This document shows positions 1 to 10,326 of a stretch of DNA of 64,000 nt, one piece after another (the stretch's first letter is position 1; each line of letters starts with the position of its first letter). The position numbers and the translations under genes are program-made. The notes below the pieces were generated by a model. That model saw nothing but the letters and a program-made list of their open reading frames with translations. It was not told where the DNA came from and did no database searches. The stretch comes from Glandiceps talaboti (Eukaryota > Hemichordata > Enteropneusta > Spengelidae): contig NC_135567.1 of assembly GCF_964340395.1 (NCBI RefSeq), positions 310,001-374,000 of the forward strand, read 5' to 3'.

Positions 1-1593
1 AACACAAATCTGATATTAATCACAATGTGTATCTATGTTTCCATATTCTAGTCTTGTCAACACAAATCTGATATTAATCACAATGTGTATCTGTGTTTCC
101 ATATTCTAGTCTTGTCAACACAAATCTGATATTAATCACAATGTGTATCTATGTTTCCATATTCTAGTCTTGTCAACACAAATAATCACAATGTGTATCT
201 ATGTTTCCATATTCTAGTCTTGTCAACACAAATCTGATATTAATCACAATGTGTATCTATGTTTCCATATTCTAGTCTTGTCAACACAAATCTGATATTA
301 ATCACAATGTGTATCTGTGTTTCCATATTCTAGTCTTGTCAACACAAATCTGATATTAATCACAATGTGTATCTATGTTTCCATATTCTAGTCTTGTCAA
401 CACAAATCTGATATTAATCACAATGTGTATCTATGTTTCCATATTCTAGTCTTGTCAACACAAATCTGATATTAATCACAATGTGTATCTGTGTTTCCAT
501 ATTCTAGTCTTGTCAACACAAATCTGATATTAATCACAATGTGTATCTATGTTTCCATATTCTAGTCTTGTCAACACAAATCTGATATTAATCACAATGT
601 GTATCTATATTTCCATATTCTAGTCTTGTCAACACAAATCTGATATTAATCACAATGTGTATCTATGTTTCCATATTCTAGTCTTGTCAACACAAATCTG
701 ATATTAATCACAATGTGTATCTATGTTTCCATATTCTAGTCTTGTCAACACAAATCTGATATTAATCACAATGTGTATCTATGTTTCCATATTCTAGTCT
801 TGTCAACACAAATATGATATTAATCACAATGTGTATCTATATGTTTCCATATTCTAGTCTTGTCAACACAAATCTGATATTAATCACAATGTGTATCTAT
901 GTTTCCATATTCTAGTCTTGTCAACACAAATCTGATATTAATCACAATGTGTATCTATGTTTCCATATTCTAGTCTTGTCAACACAAATCTGATATTAAT
1001 CACAATGTGTATCTATGTTTCCATATTCTAGTCTTGTCAACACAAATCTGATATTAATCACAATGTGTATCTATGTTTCCATATTCTAGTCTTGTCAACA
1101 CAAATCTGATATTAATCACAATGTGTATCTGTGTTTCCATATTCTAGTCTTGTCAACACAAATCTGATATTAATCACAATGTGTATCTATGTTTCCATAT
1201 TCTAATCTTGTCAACACAAATCTGATATTAATCACAATGTGTATCTGCATGTGTTTCCATATTCTAGTCTTGTCAACACAAATCTGATATTAATCACAAT
1301 GTGTATCTATGTTTCCATATTCTAGTCTTGTCAACACAAATCTGATATTAATCACAATGTGTATCTATGTTTCCATATTCTAGTCTTGTCAACACAAATC
1401 TGATATTAATCACAATGTGTATCTATGTTTCCATATTCTAGTCTTGTCAACACAAATCTGATATTAATCACAATGTGTATCTATGTTTCCATATTCTAGT
1501 CTTGTCAACACAAATCTGATATTAATCACAATGTGTATCTATGTTTCCATATTCTAGTCTTGTCAACACAAATCTGATATTAATCACAATGTG
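1..1593. repeat. 58-bp minisatellite, about 27 copies
   Basis: Head-to-tail copies of a 58-bp unit containing AATCTGATATTAATCACAAT. The array is already in progress at base 1, so its left border is outside the window; it ends in a partial unit at 1593. Copies are nearly identical. The main variants are A/G in the TATCTATG/TATCTGTG segment, an 8-bp deletion near 184, and 2- to 4-bp insertions near 840 and 1247. Several stop codons interrupt every frame, so it is non-coding. Confidence 0.97.
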
Positions 1594-1693
1594 ATCTTTA
1601 ATCCTTCATACACTCCACAATTAGGAATTTGGCGGAAACATCTGATTAAGAAAGACAACATCAGCATGACAACACAATAACTATTGTCTGTTT

Positions 1694-1810
1694 GGGAAAG
1701 ATAACATGGAAAAAAGTGACAGAAATGGGAATGGGAAAAATTACATGGAAAAAACTGACAGCAATGGGAATTGGAAAGATAACATGGAAAAAACTGACAG
1801 AAACGGGAAA
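1694..1810. repeat. 39-bp short tandem repeat, 3 copies
   Basis: Three diverged 39-bp copies starting at 1694, 1733 and 1772, sharing AACATGGAAAAAACTGACAG. The 39-bp period keeps a 74-codon frame open on the plus strand, but the lysine-rich translation is just the repeat read out and I do not call it a gene. Confidence 0.85.
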
Positions 1811-2488
1811 CAAAGAGAAACAAGATGAACATTGGCAAGAAATGGAAAGACAGTATCATTATGCACCATCAATTATATCACAATTCTATGTAAATTTAAC
1901 AAACAAAAAAACATAACCAGCTGAAATTATTGTAACAAATTCTTTTTTTCTGTAAATGTACATGTGTACACTCAAAATCATTACAAATACAGTTTTAATT
2001 AATAAAGAAATAACGCCAATGGCATTGTCCGAACCAAGACACAATATTTCGTAATTTTCGATCTAACTTAATGCCCAAGCTAACGACAAAACTTGAACGA
2101 TCGTACTGTACAATGATCAAAATGGCAGATAGTGATATTTCGTAATTTCGATCTAACTTGAAAAACATAGCATATATAAAACTTGATTATTCATTGCAGT
2201 GTTCGACAGGTATTTGATTTACATGAAACTGAATTAAAGTAGTGACCATGTGTTGTTATACGGACGAATTATGAAAGTCAACACAAGGTGCGGTTGCACT
2301 CCCTCACTCTGATTTTTCATGCAGATAGTTATACGTGGTTTGGCTTTCCTGATTGGCTTGTCGACACACGCGAGAAGAAGAAGGAACGTACCGCAGTATA
2401 GAGGGACTGTGAAGGTACATTAATTAGTAAGGAAAGTGCGAAACCTGCCTTTGTCTTTTTGTTGTTTGGTGTTTTATTATGCTTTCTC
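1811..2488. other. Single-copy AT-rich spacer
   Basis: No gene recognised. An approximately 25-bp phrase containing ATATTTCGTAATTT and CGATCTAACTT occurs twice, near 2045 and 2133, about 90 bp apart. A TATATAAA string at 2173-2180 has no supported downstream gene. Confidence 0.5.
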
Positions 2489-2800
2489 GATTGTCTCTCC
2501 TTTCCACCTTGACTCACAGTGGAAGTCGATTGTCTCTCCTTTCCACCTTGACTCACAGTGGAAGTCGATTGTCTCTCCTTTCCACCTTGACTCACAGTGG
2601 AAGTCGATTGTCTCTCCTTTCCACCTTGACTCACAGTGGAAGTCGATTGTCTCTCCTTTCCACCTTGACTCACAGTGGAAGTCGATTGTCTCTCCTTTCC
2701 ACCTTGACTCACAGTGGAAGTCGATTGTCTCTCCTTTCCACCTTGACTCACAGTGGAAGTCGATTGTCTCTCCTTTCCACCTTGACTCACAGTGGAAGTC
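2489..2800. repeat. 39-bp minisatellite, 8 identical copies
   Basis: Exactly eight 39-bp units (8 x 39 = 312 bp), beginning GATTGTCTCTCCTTTCCACC. I find no base difference between copies, unlike all the larger arrays here, which points to very recent expansion. Because 39 is divisible by three, four of the six frames stay open through the array, including one spanning 2436-3014 on the plus strand. These frames are products of the period, not evidence of a protein. Confidence 0.97.
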
Positions 2801-4244
2801 GATCAGACCGTTAATATTCACACTAGGCTGTCTTCCTTTGGGTTGTTACTCCCCCAAGCAAAGTGGGAAGTACATAATGAGCAATTGGTTCAAGACGAAG
2901 TTTATAAAGCACAAATTAATAGTTACATATATATTACCTTTACAAAGAATTGTCTTGATATATCGCCATGATTTCTTATTATTCCACAAGTTGCTTCATA
3001 CCATTTTACAATAAATATAAAAAGCATTCATTCATATGGTGTGGGTTTTCTGACCCAAATACCATCTTGACTTTACACCACAATAATAGATTTTCGAAAT
3101 ACAGCATAAAATATGACTTGCAGAAGATTTCCCGGCGTGTCATGCAATAAAAATATCACCAAGCAGTGGATAAAACGAGTCTTCAGTTATTCTAATTGTC
3201 GTTTTGATTAATACAAGTGTAGCATCGTAGAAACAGGGCAAATCGAGGTCGTTCGACTGGAATGTGATACACAAGATCACATTGCAAATGGCGTGGAAGC
3301 CCAGTTTACTGACGTCATCTCATTAACTAGTAATCAGAGGCGTGCACATGGCCAAAGTCAGGTCCAAGGTAAATATGATGTTACTCTGTCCGTCAGCAGA
3401 TCCACGGTGCTGTCTATTGTGGCCCTGTGTTTCTAAACTTCACTTTTCCCCGAAGCACTTCCCGATACAAATATAACTGCATTACGTTAAATTTTGCACA
3501 GTTTCGACATGTATGCGGCATGGCTTTGTAATATGCTACAAAGTGCGGCAAGGTTTCACCGACAGGTTTTGAGACCGTTGCGAACATAGTACTCTTCGTC
3601 TACAATAATCACATGAAAAAAGTAAAATAAACAACTTTAAAATGGCGAACAACATATTTATTTCTCGGGACGCTGTAAGAAAGGCACACTTTGACAGCCT
3701 GTTATAGTCAGTGTCAATTTGTAGGTTGTCAGTAAAAATTTGACAATACGTTGATTTTATCACAGCATATTGTCCATCATGTTACCCAACGTCATACGGC
3801 CTCATATACAGAACAGTTTCGGGCATAAGCTTACTAGTAAATGTGCAAATTCGTTTTCTCTACAAGTTCAGTTAACAGTGGTCGTCGCGATCCATGATCC
3901 AAGAGACTGGAATGACATTTTTGTATTTTGTTTTACAAATCGGCTACTTCTACCGGTACATGTACTTTTGACTACACACTTTCATTAGTCATGATCATGC
4001 AGCTATCTGTAGTTCTGTCAGTGGATCACGTCTTGGGATAAACATATCATGCTTATCAAAGCCGTCAATCATCACCTCTAAATCATTGAACGTGTTGATC
4101 ACCTATTCATATGTATATCGGCTAATGAGAGAATGACTTTACACGAAAGTGTTTCACATCTTCCGACAAATGTACCGACACATTTCACACCACGGTGAAT
4201 CTTAAAGATGAAAAAAATCGTAATGTACATGTCACATTTAAGCA
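2801..4244. other. Single-copy spacer, no gene recognised
   Basis: About 1.4 kb of non-repetitive sequence with a few short open frames on both strands, the longest about 75 codons (3536-3763 minus, 3770-3988 plus). None shows a domain, a signal peptide or good splice borders that I can support. The sequence has more CG dinucleotides than the arrays around it (for example around 3240-3600), so it may be old single-copy DNA. Confidence 0.5.
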
Positions 4245-4644
4245 CACTGCAGTCCATGTCTGGAACAGACTCCCAGACACTGCAGTCCATGTCTGGAACA
4301 GACTCCCAGATAGTATACACTGCAGTCCATGTCTGGAACATACTCCCAGATTGTATACACAGCAGTCAATGTCTGACTCCCAGATATACACTGCAGTCAC
4401 AGTCTTGAACAGACTCCCAGATAGTATACTGCAGTACATGTCTGGAATGGAATCCCAGATAGTATACACTGCAGTCCATGACTGGAACAGACTCCCAGAT
4501 AGTATACACTGCAGTCCATGACTGGAACAGACTCCCAGATAGTATACACTGCAGTCCATGACTGGAACGGAATCCCAGATAGTATACACTGCAGTCCATG
4601 ACTGGAACGGACTCCCAGATAGTGTAGTTCAAGTAATTTTGTAA
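4225..4644 (+). pseudogene. LINE reverse-transcriptase C-terminal remnant, amplified as repeat
   Basis: The plus-strand translation just before the array reads VTFKHTAVHVWNRLPD, and the last repeat copy reads VHDWNGLPDSVVQVIL before a TAA stop at 4642-4644. A Trp-Asn-x-Leu-Pro-Asp-Ser-Val-Val motif of this kind is familiar from the extreme C-terminus of non-LTR (CR1/L2/Jockey-type) reverse-transcriptase ORFs, where it follows the RT domain. No RT catalytic domain is present, so this is only a tail fragment. I infer that the codons for this motif seeded the 40-bp tandem array. The likeness is a short motif recognised from memory and could be chance. Confidence 0.45.
4245..4641. repeat. 40-bp degenerate minisatellite, about 10 copies
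   Basis: Units of about 40 bp sharing CTGGAACAGACTCCCAGA and TATACACTGCAGTCCATG. Copies differ by indels (the first is about 34 bp; one near 4370 is truncated to about 26 bp), so the array is older or less homogenised than most here. The final copies carry ACTGGAACGG variants and run straight into the LINE-like terminal codons. Confidence 0.93.
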
Positions 4645-4872
4645 AAATCTGTTGGTTTTAGATTTTTTTTATTCATTTCTGAAGAATTCTGTGGTATCAC
4701 TGACTTAAATGTTGAAAAAACCCACACACGAGATATAACATATAACTCGACATTTTATTTTCACCAAAAAGAATGAGAAAGAAAACCATGATTGTATTTA
4801 ACCAGCACATTTTACCATGTTGTATGAAGTACATATACACATATATATGGACCACCTTTTTATTCTGTAAGT
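4645..4872. other. AT-rich spacer downstream of LINE-like array
   Basis: AT-rich sequence. If a frameshift is allowed after 4633, a plus-strand frame reads FCKNLLVLDFFYSFLKNSV. That loosely fits the Phe-Lys-x-x-Leu segment that often follows the WNxLPD motif in LINE ORFs, so this may be decayed element 3' sequence. No gene is called. Confidence 0.3.
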
Positions 4873-5282
4873 ATACAATCAATCAATTAATCTTTATTGC
4901 GTAACATCATGCTTTAGCGAGCATGTTAAGCATACAAAAATAAGTAAAATACAATCATTTAGCCAACTGCTATATTTTTTACATTAACAAGAAAGTTTCC
5001 AAAAGAAAGTTTATACATAACACTGCTATGGCTTGACTTAGCATTTGCTTTGAAAAAAATTAATCTTTTAATTTTATCAAAGCTCTGTGGCAAATAAAGT
5101 GAGAATTTTGAAATATTATGCAGATTAAAAATAATGCTATTGACAGGTGTGTTCCACAGACGCTCACCATGGTCCATGCTGAAAAACATTGATCTTTTCC
5201 CTAAACATTGCAATATTGAATAATCAATTATACTGTAGCAGCCGTCAATCAAATATTGCTGACTACATACTTCACAGGACAA
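4873..5282 (-). mobile_element. Possible 3' fragment of a LINE/SINE-like element
   Basis: Read on the minus strand, the segment holds a 107-codon open frame (5282 to 4959), then about 60 bp, then an AATAAA polyadenylation signal (complement of 4893-4898), and ends in a short ATTG/ATTA repeat tail (complement of 4876-4891). AATAAA followed by a short simple-repeat tail is typical of CR1/L2-like LINEs and the SINEs that use them. I do not recognise the protein; it contains RLWNTPVNSIIFNL but no catalytic motif. An ordinary gene 3' exon with a polyA site is the alternative. Confidence 0.35.
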
Positions 5283-5304
5283 TAGACAAAATAGAGCCTC
5301 GCTG

Positions 5305-5590
5305 GGCTGTAGTGGTCACTGGTTCTGCTAAATTGTTCGAAACACAAGTCAAAACTTCAAAATGGCCATTACTTTCCCTAATTTCACTTTGATATTAATG
5401 GCACTGGTATAATTCCAAATGTATGCTATTCTCCAATATGTTTCTTCACTCTACTGGAAAATACTCATGACATAAGGGTTGTCACTACTTATCATGTAAC
5501 TCATAGTGACAATTAAGGCCCCTTTATTAGGTCACTCGTATTTACCTTGGTTGAACAAAGGAAAATGTTTGGAACAACATCTAATTTTAT
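5305..5590 (-). repeat. Dispersed repeat family B, copy 1 (minus)
   Basis: The reverse complement matches 47355-47575 over most of its length, by eye roughly 65-70%. Shared landmarks in order are GAGTGACCTAA, GGGGCCTT, GTCACTATGAGT, ACAACCCTTA, GTCAT.AGTATTTT, GGAGAAT, AATTATACCA and CAGCAGAACCA or TAGCAGAACCA. The two copies lie in opposite orientation 42 kb apart, so they are interspersed repeats. No coding potential or terminal structure was recognised. It abuts the 26-bp array. Confidence 0.75.
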
Positions 5591-5621
5591 CTCAGATTTA
5601 ACATCCTCTTGAAATTTGGAT

Positions 5622-8036
5622 GATATGTACATCCCTAAACAGTCTGTGATGTGTACATCCCCAAACAGTCTGTGATGTGTACATCCCCAAGCAGTCCGTG
5701 ATGTGTACATCCCCAAACAGTCTGTGATGTGTACATACCCAAACAGTCTGTGATGTGTACATCCCTAAACAGTCTGTAATGTGTACATACCCAAACAGTC
5801 TGTGATGTGTACATCCCTAAACAGTCTGTGATGTGTACATCCCCAAACAGTCTGTGATGTGTACATCCCCAAGCAGTCCGTGATGTGTACATCCCCAAAC
5901 AGTCTGTGATGTGTACATACCCAAACAGTCTGTGATGTGTACATCCCTAAACAGTCTGTAATGTGTACATACCCAAACAGTCTGTGATGTGTACATACCC
6001 AAACAGTCCGTGATGTGTACATCCCTAAACAGTCTGTAATGTGTACATACCCAAACAGTCTGTGATGTGTACATCCCTAAACAGTCTGTGATGTGTACAT
6101 CCCCAAACAGTCTGTGATGTGTACATCCCCAAGCAGTCCGTGATGTGTACATCCCCAAACAGTCTGTGATGTGTACATACCCAAACAGTCTGTGATGTGT
6201 ACATCCCTAAACAGTCTGTAATGTGTACATACCCAAACAGTCTGTGATGTGTACATCCCTAAACAGTCTGTGATGTGTACATCCCCAAACAGTCTGTGAT
6301 GTGTACATCCCCAAGCAGTCCGTGATGTGTACATCCCCAAACAGTCTGTGATGTGTACATACCCAAACAGTCTGTGATGTGTACATCCCTAAACAGTCTG
6401 TAATGTGTACATACCCAAACAGTCTGTGATGTGTACATACCCAAACAGTCCGTGATGTGTACATCCCCAAACAGTATGTGATGTGTACATCCCTAAACAG
6501 TCTGTGATGTGTACATCCCTAAACAGTCTGTGATGTGTACATCCCCAAACAGTCTGTGATGTGTACATCCCCAAGCAGTCCGTGATGTGTACATCCCCAA
6601 ACAGTCTGTGATGTGTACATACCCAAACAGTCTGTGATGTGTACATCCCTAAACAGTCTGTAATGTGTACATACCCAAACAGTCTGTGATGTGTACATAC
6701 CCAAACAGTCCGTGATGTGTACATCCCCAAACAGTATGTGATGTGTACATCCCTAAACAGTCTGTAATGTGTACATACCCAAACAGTCTGTGATGTGTAC
6801 ATCCCCAAGCAGTCCGTGATGTGTACATCCCCAAACAGTCTGTGATGTGTACATCCCTAAACAGTCTGTGATGTGTACATCCCCAAACATTCTGTGATGT
6901 GTACATCCCTAAACAGTCTGTGATGTACACTGTACATACCCAAACAGTCTGTGATGTGTACATACCCAAACAGTTTTTGATGTGTACATCCCCAAGCAGT
7001 CCGTGATGTGTACATCCCCAAACAGTCTGTGATGTGTACATCCCTAAATAGTCTGTGATGTGTACATCCCCAAACATTCTGTGATGTGTACATCCCTAAA
7101 CAGTCTGTGATGTGTACATACCCAAACAGTCTGTCATGTGTACATCCCCAAACAGTCTGTGATGTGTACATCCCTAAACAGTCTGTGATGTGTACATCCC
7201 TAAACAGTCTGTGATGTGTACATACCTAAACAGTCTGTGATGTGTACATCCCTAAACAGTCTGTGATGTGTACATACCAAAACAGTCTGTGATGTGTACA
7301 TCCCTAAACAGTCTGTGATGTGTATACATACCCAAACAGTCTGTGATGTGTACATACCAAAACAGTCTGTGATGTGTACATCCCTAAACAGTCTGTGATG
7401 TGTACATCCTCAAACAGTCTATGATGTGTACATACCCAAACAGTCTGTGATGTGTACATACCCAAACAGTCTATGATGTGTACATACCCAAACAGTCTGT
7501 GATGTGTACATACCCAAACAGTCTGTGATGTGTACATCCCCAAACAGTCTGTGATGTGTACATCCCCAAACAGTCTGTGATGTGTACATCCCTAAACAGT
7601 CTGTGATGTGTACATCCCTAAACAGTCTGTGATGTGTACATACCCAAACAGTCTGTGATGTGTACATCCCCAAACAGTCTGTGATGTGTACATCCCTAAA
7701 CAGTCTGTGATGTGTACATCCCTAAACAGTCTGTGATGTGTACATCCCTAAACAGTCTATGATGTGTACGTACATACCCAAACAGTCTGTGATGTGTACA
7801 TCCCCAAACAGTCTGTGATGTGTACATCCCCAAACAGTATGTGATGTGTACATCCCCAAACAGTCTGTGATGTGTACATACCAAAACAGTCTGTGATGTG
7901 TACATACCCAAACAGTCTGTGATGTGTACATCCCTAAACAGTCTGTGATGTGTACATACCCAAACAGTCTGTGATGTGTACATCCCTAAACAGTCTGTGA
8001 TGTGTACATACCCAAACAGTCTGTGATGTGTACATG
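5622..8036. repeat. 26-bp minisatellite, about 93 copies, higher-order structure
   Basis: Tandem 26-bp units of AAACAGTCTGTGATGTGTAC followed by ATCCCT, ATCCCC or ATACCC. Variant units (such as GCAGTCCGTG near 5690, 5872, 6132, 6314 and 6574) recur with alternating spacings of 182 and 260 bp, giving a 442-bp (17-unit) higher-order period in the left half. Later copies are more irregular, with insertions at 6928 and 7769. Each unit contains the interrupted dyad GATGT-GT-ACATC. Open frames exist on the minus strand but variants introduce stops freely. Confidence 0.97.
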
Positions 8037-8386
8037 TTAATTTAAGCTATGACGTGTTAATTCAACCATTACTTGCTAATTTAAGCTATTACTTGCTAAT
8101 TTAAGCTATGACATGCTAATTCAACCATTACTTGCTAATTTAAGCTATGACATGCTAATTCAACCATTACTTGCTAATTTTAAGCTATGACGTGTTAATT
8201 CAACCATTACTTGCTAATTCAAGCTATTACTTGCTAATTTAAGCTATTACTTGCTAATTTAAGCTATTACTTGCTAATTTAAGCTATTACTAGCTAATTT
8301 AAGCTATGACGTGTTAATTCAACCATTACTTACTAATTTAAGCTATGACGTGTTAATTCAACCATTACTTACTAATTTAAGCTATT
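8037..8386. repeat. 19/20-bp tandem repeat, about 18 copies
   Basis: Alternating TAATTTAAGCTATTACTTGC-type (20 bp) and TAATTCAACCATTACTTGC-type (19 bp) units. In places the two form a 39-bp dimer. The array begins directly where the 26-bp array stops, with no spacer. Confidence 0.93.
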
Positions 8387-8794
8387 TTGCAATAAATATT
8401 AATCATGAATAATATCATTAATAAGTGAATCTAATTCATAAAAACATGATCAGATATAATTGAAATAAATGTATTTGAGAGAAAACATAAATTTCAGACA
8501 ATTCCACCCTGCCATGTTGGGATTGCCAATTTAGGGGAAATGTAGATACATGTATGTGTTTTGAAACTTCTATACAGTGAATTTTTAGCAGTGAAAATTT
8601 TAATTTGAGACTCTGTTAACAGTAAAATGTTGACAAACAGAGAATGTATTAGGAAACTCTAAGCTATCTTTTAGCAGATTTATCTGTGTAAATAATTCAA
8701 CTACACCATCTGATTGCTATTACATATTGTAACCGATATGACCAGATCAAATCACTCTCTTATTTAAGACATATCATTTGAAATTAAAGATTGA
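8387..8794. other. AT-rich single-copy spacer
   Basis: About 400 bp of AT-rich sequence between two arrays. I see no open frame of note, no repeat and no regulatory motif I would defend. Confidence 0.6.
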
Positions 8795-9540
8795 CTTATG
8801 ACCCTAGCACACAGTATGGGGTGAATAACCTATGACCCTAGCACACAGTATGGGGTGGATAACCTATGACCCTAGCACACAGTATGGGGTGGATAACCTA
8901 TGACCCTAGCACACAGTATGGGGTGGATAACCTATGACCCTAGCACACAGTATGGGGTGGATAACTTATGACCCTAGCACAGTATGGGGTGGATAACCTA
9001 TGACCCTAGCACAGTATGGGGTGGATAAACTATGACCCTAGCACAGTATGGGGTGGATAAACTATGACCCTAGCACAGTATGGGGTGGATAACCTATGAC
9101 CCTAGCACAGTATGGGGTGGATAACCTATGACCCTAGCACAGTATGGGGTGGATAACCTATGACCCTAGCACAGTATGGGGTGGATAAACTATGACCCTA
9201 GCACAGTATGGGGTGGATAACCTATGACCCTAGCACAGTATGGGGTGGATAACCTATGACCCTAGCACAGTATGGGGTGGATAACCTATGACCCTAGCAC
9301 AGTATGGGGTGGATAACCTATGACCCTAGCACAGTATGGGGTGGATAACCTATGACCCTAGCACAGTATGGGGTGGATAACCTATGACCCTAGCACAGTA
9401 TGGGGTGGATAACCTATGACCCTAGCACAGTATGGGGTGGATAACCTATGACCCTAGCACAGTATGGGGTGGATAACCTATGACCCTAGCACAGTATGGG
9501 GTGGATAACCTATGACCCTAGCACAGTATGGGGTGGATAA
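8795..9540. repeat. 34/32-bp minisatellite, 23 copies
   Basis: Five 34-bp units (with CACACAG) at 8795-8964, then eighteen 32-bp units (with CACAG) to 9540. All share CCTAGCACAGTATGGGGTGG. The single 2-bp AC loss separates the two blocks cleanly. This suggests that the 32-bp form arose once and then expanded in one direction. Confidence 0.97.
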
Positions 9541-9598
9541 ACTTAGCAGTTTAATTAAAAGGCAAATAATGATGTTATCAAAATTATCACATTTTACA

Positions 9599-9680
9599 GT
9601 GTATATGGGATGATATGCTCTACACACCCAAACAATGACCATATCATATATGGGGTGATATGCTAAATACACCCTAACAA
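9599..9680. repeat. Two-copy imperfect repeat beside the 40-bp array
   Basis: Two copies of about 45 bp share ATATGGG(A/G)TGATATGCT and then ACACCC(A/T)AACAAT. The second runs directly into the 40-bp array. Too few copies to call a minisatellite. Confidence 0.6.
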
Positions 9681-9681
9681 T

Positions 9682-9777
9682 CTGGATACATTACCAAATA
9701 AGGTTGGATATTGATAGAAACCTGGATATATTGCCAAATAAGGTTGGATATTGATAGAAACCTGGATATATTGCCAA
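9682..9777. repeat. Left stub of the 40-bp array, 2.4 copies
   Basis: The same 40-bp unit as 10327-17820 (GGTTGGATATTGATAGAAAC). It is cut off after TTGCCAA at 9777; the rest of the unit (A)ATAAGG resumes at about 10327, so the insert between them lies inside one unit. Confidence 0.95.
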
Positions 9778-10326
9778 TTATATTGTAGCATTATCAATTC
9801 CAGTGAATTTTGTGACGTCATCGCTGTACATTATTACTGATAATGTACTCCGTTATTGGGCATCGCGGCCCCGGAATGAGCATAACAATACAAGCTTATT
9901 TGTTCTGTTTCTTCATACGACTAGGTATTTTTTCTAAATGTATGTTGTTACTTGTGATTGTCATTTCCACTGTTTAAAAATACAACACATTCATGAAACA
10001 AATTTGTGTTCACAGCAGTTCATTGAAGTGTATATGTGTGTACGTGTACGTACATGTCGCTATGATTAGTATTCAGCTTCCGGGCCGAACATGGCAGACG
10101 ATGTTCAGCGCTGTGTATATTATATGTTGTTTTGCGTTTCTCGGTCCACATATTCACTGGAATTGGCAAAACTATAAAATAATAACAATAATGTATGCCC
10201 TCCCAGTCCATAATGGACTCAAGCAAACATTGCACTCCATAATGGGCTCAGCTGTCGCCTCGCCCATTATGTCGTTCAAAGTTTGCTTTCGTCCATTATG
10301 GGCTGGGAGGGCGTACATTATTGTTT
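9778..10326. mobile_element. 549-bp insertion inside the 40-bp array
   Basis: Non-repetitive sequence interrupting the 40-bp array within a unit. The flanks join as ...GCCAA|insert|AAATAAGG..., consistent with insertion of a foreign segment and a very short (about 2-bp AA) target duplication. Composition differs from the array: it contains CGCGGCCCCGG near 9864 and several CG dinucleotides. Its last 142 bp form a long hairpin. No transposase or terminal inverted repeats spanning the whole insert are visible. A 111-codon plus-strand frame (9993-10328) runs into the hairpin and is not recognised. It could be a non-autonomous element, or filler captured during array rearrangement. Confidence 0.55.
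10184..10325. repeat. 142-bp long hairpin (64-bp arms, 14-bp loop)
   Basis: The left arm 10184-10247 and the right arm 10262-10325 are reverse complements over 64 positions without gaps, with 8 mismatches counted by eye. Two of these would be G-U pairs in RNA. The loop is 10248-10261. The arms begin AACAATAATGTA and contain CCCTCCCAG and several CCATAATGG palindromes. This is a foldback/MITE-like structure. It forms the right end of the insertion. If transcribed, it would give a stable double-stranded RNA stem. Confidence 0.9.

Noticed and set aside
1-1593. CRISPR-like array of regular repeats
   Set aside because: The 58-bp unit is repeated in full, including the would-be spacer, with no variable spacers; the setting is eukaryotic. 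The same holds for all other arrays.
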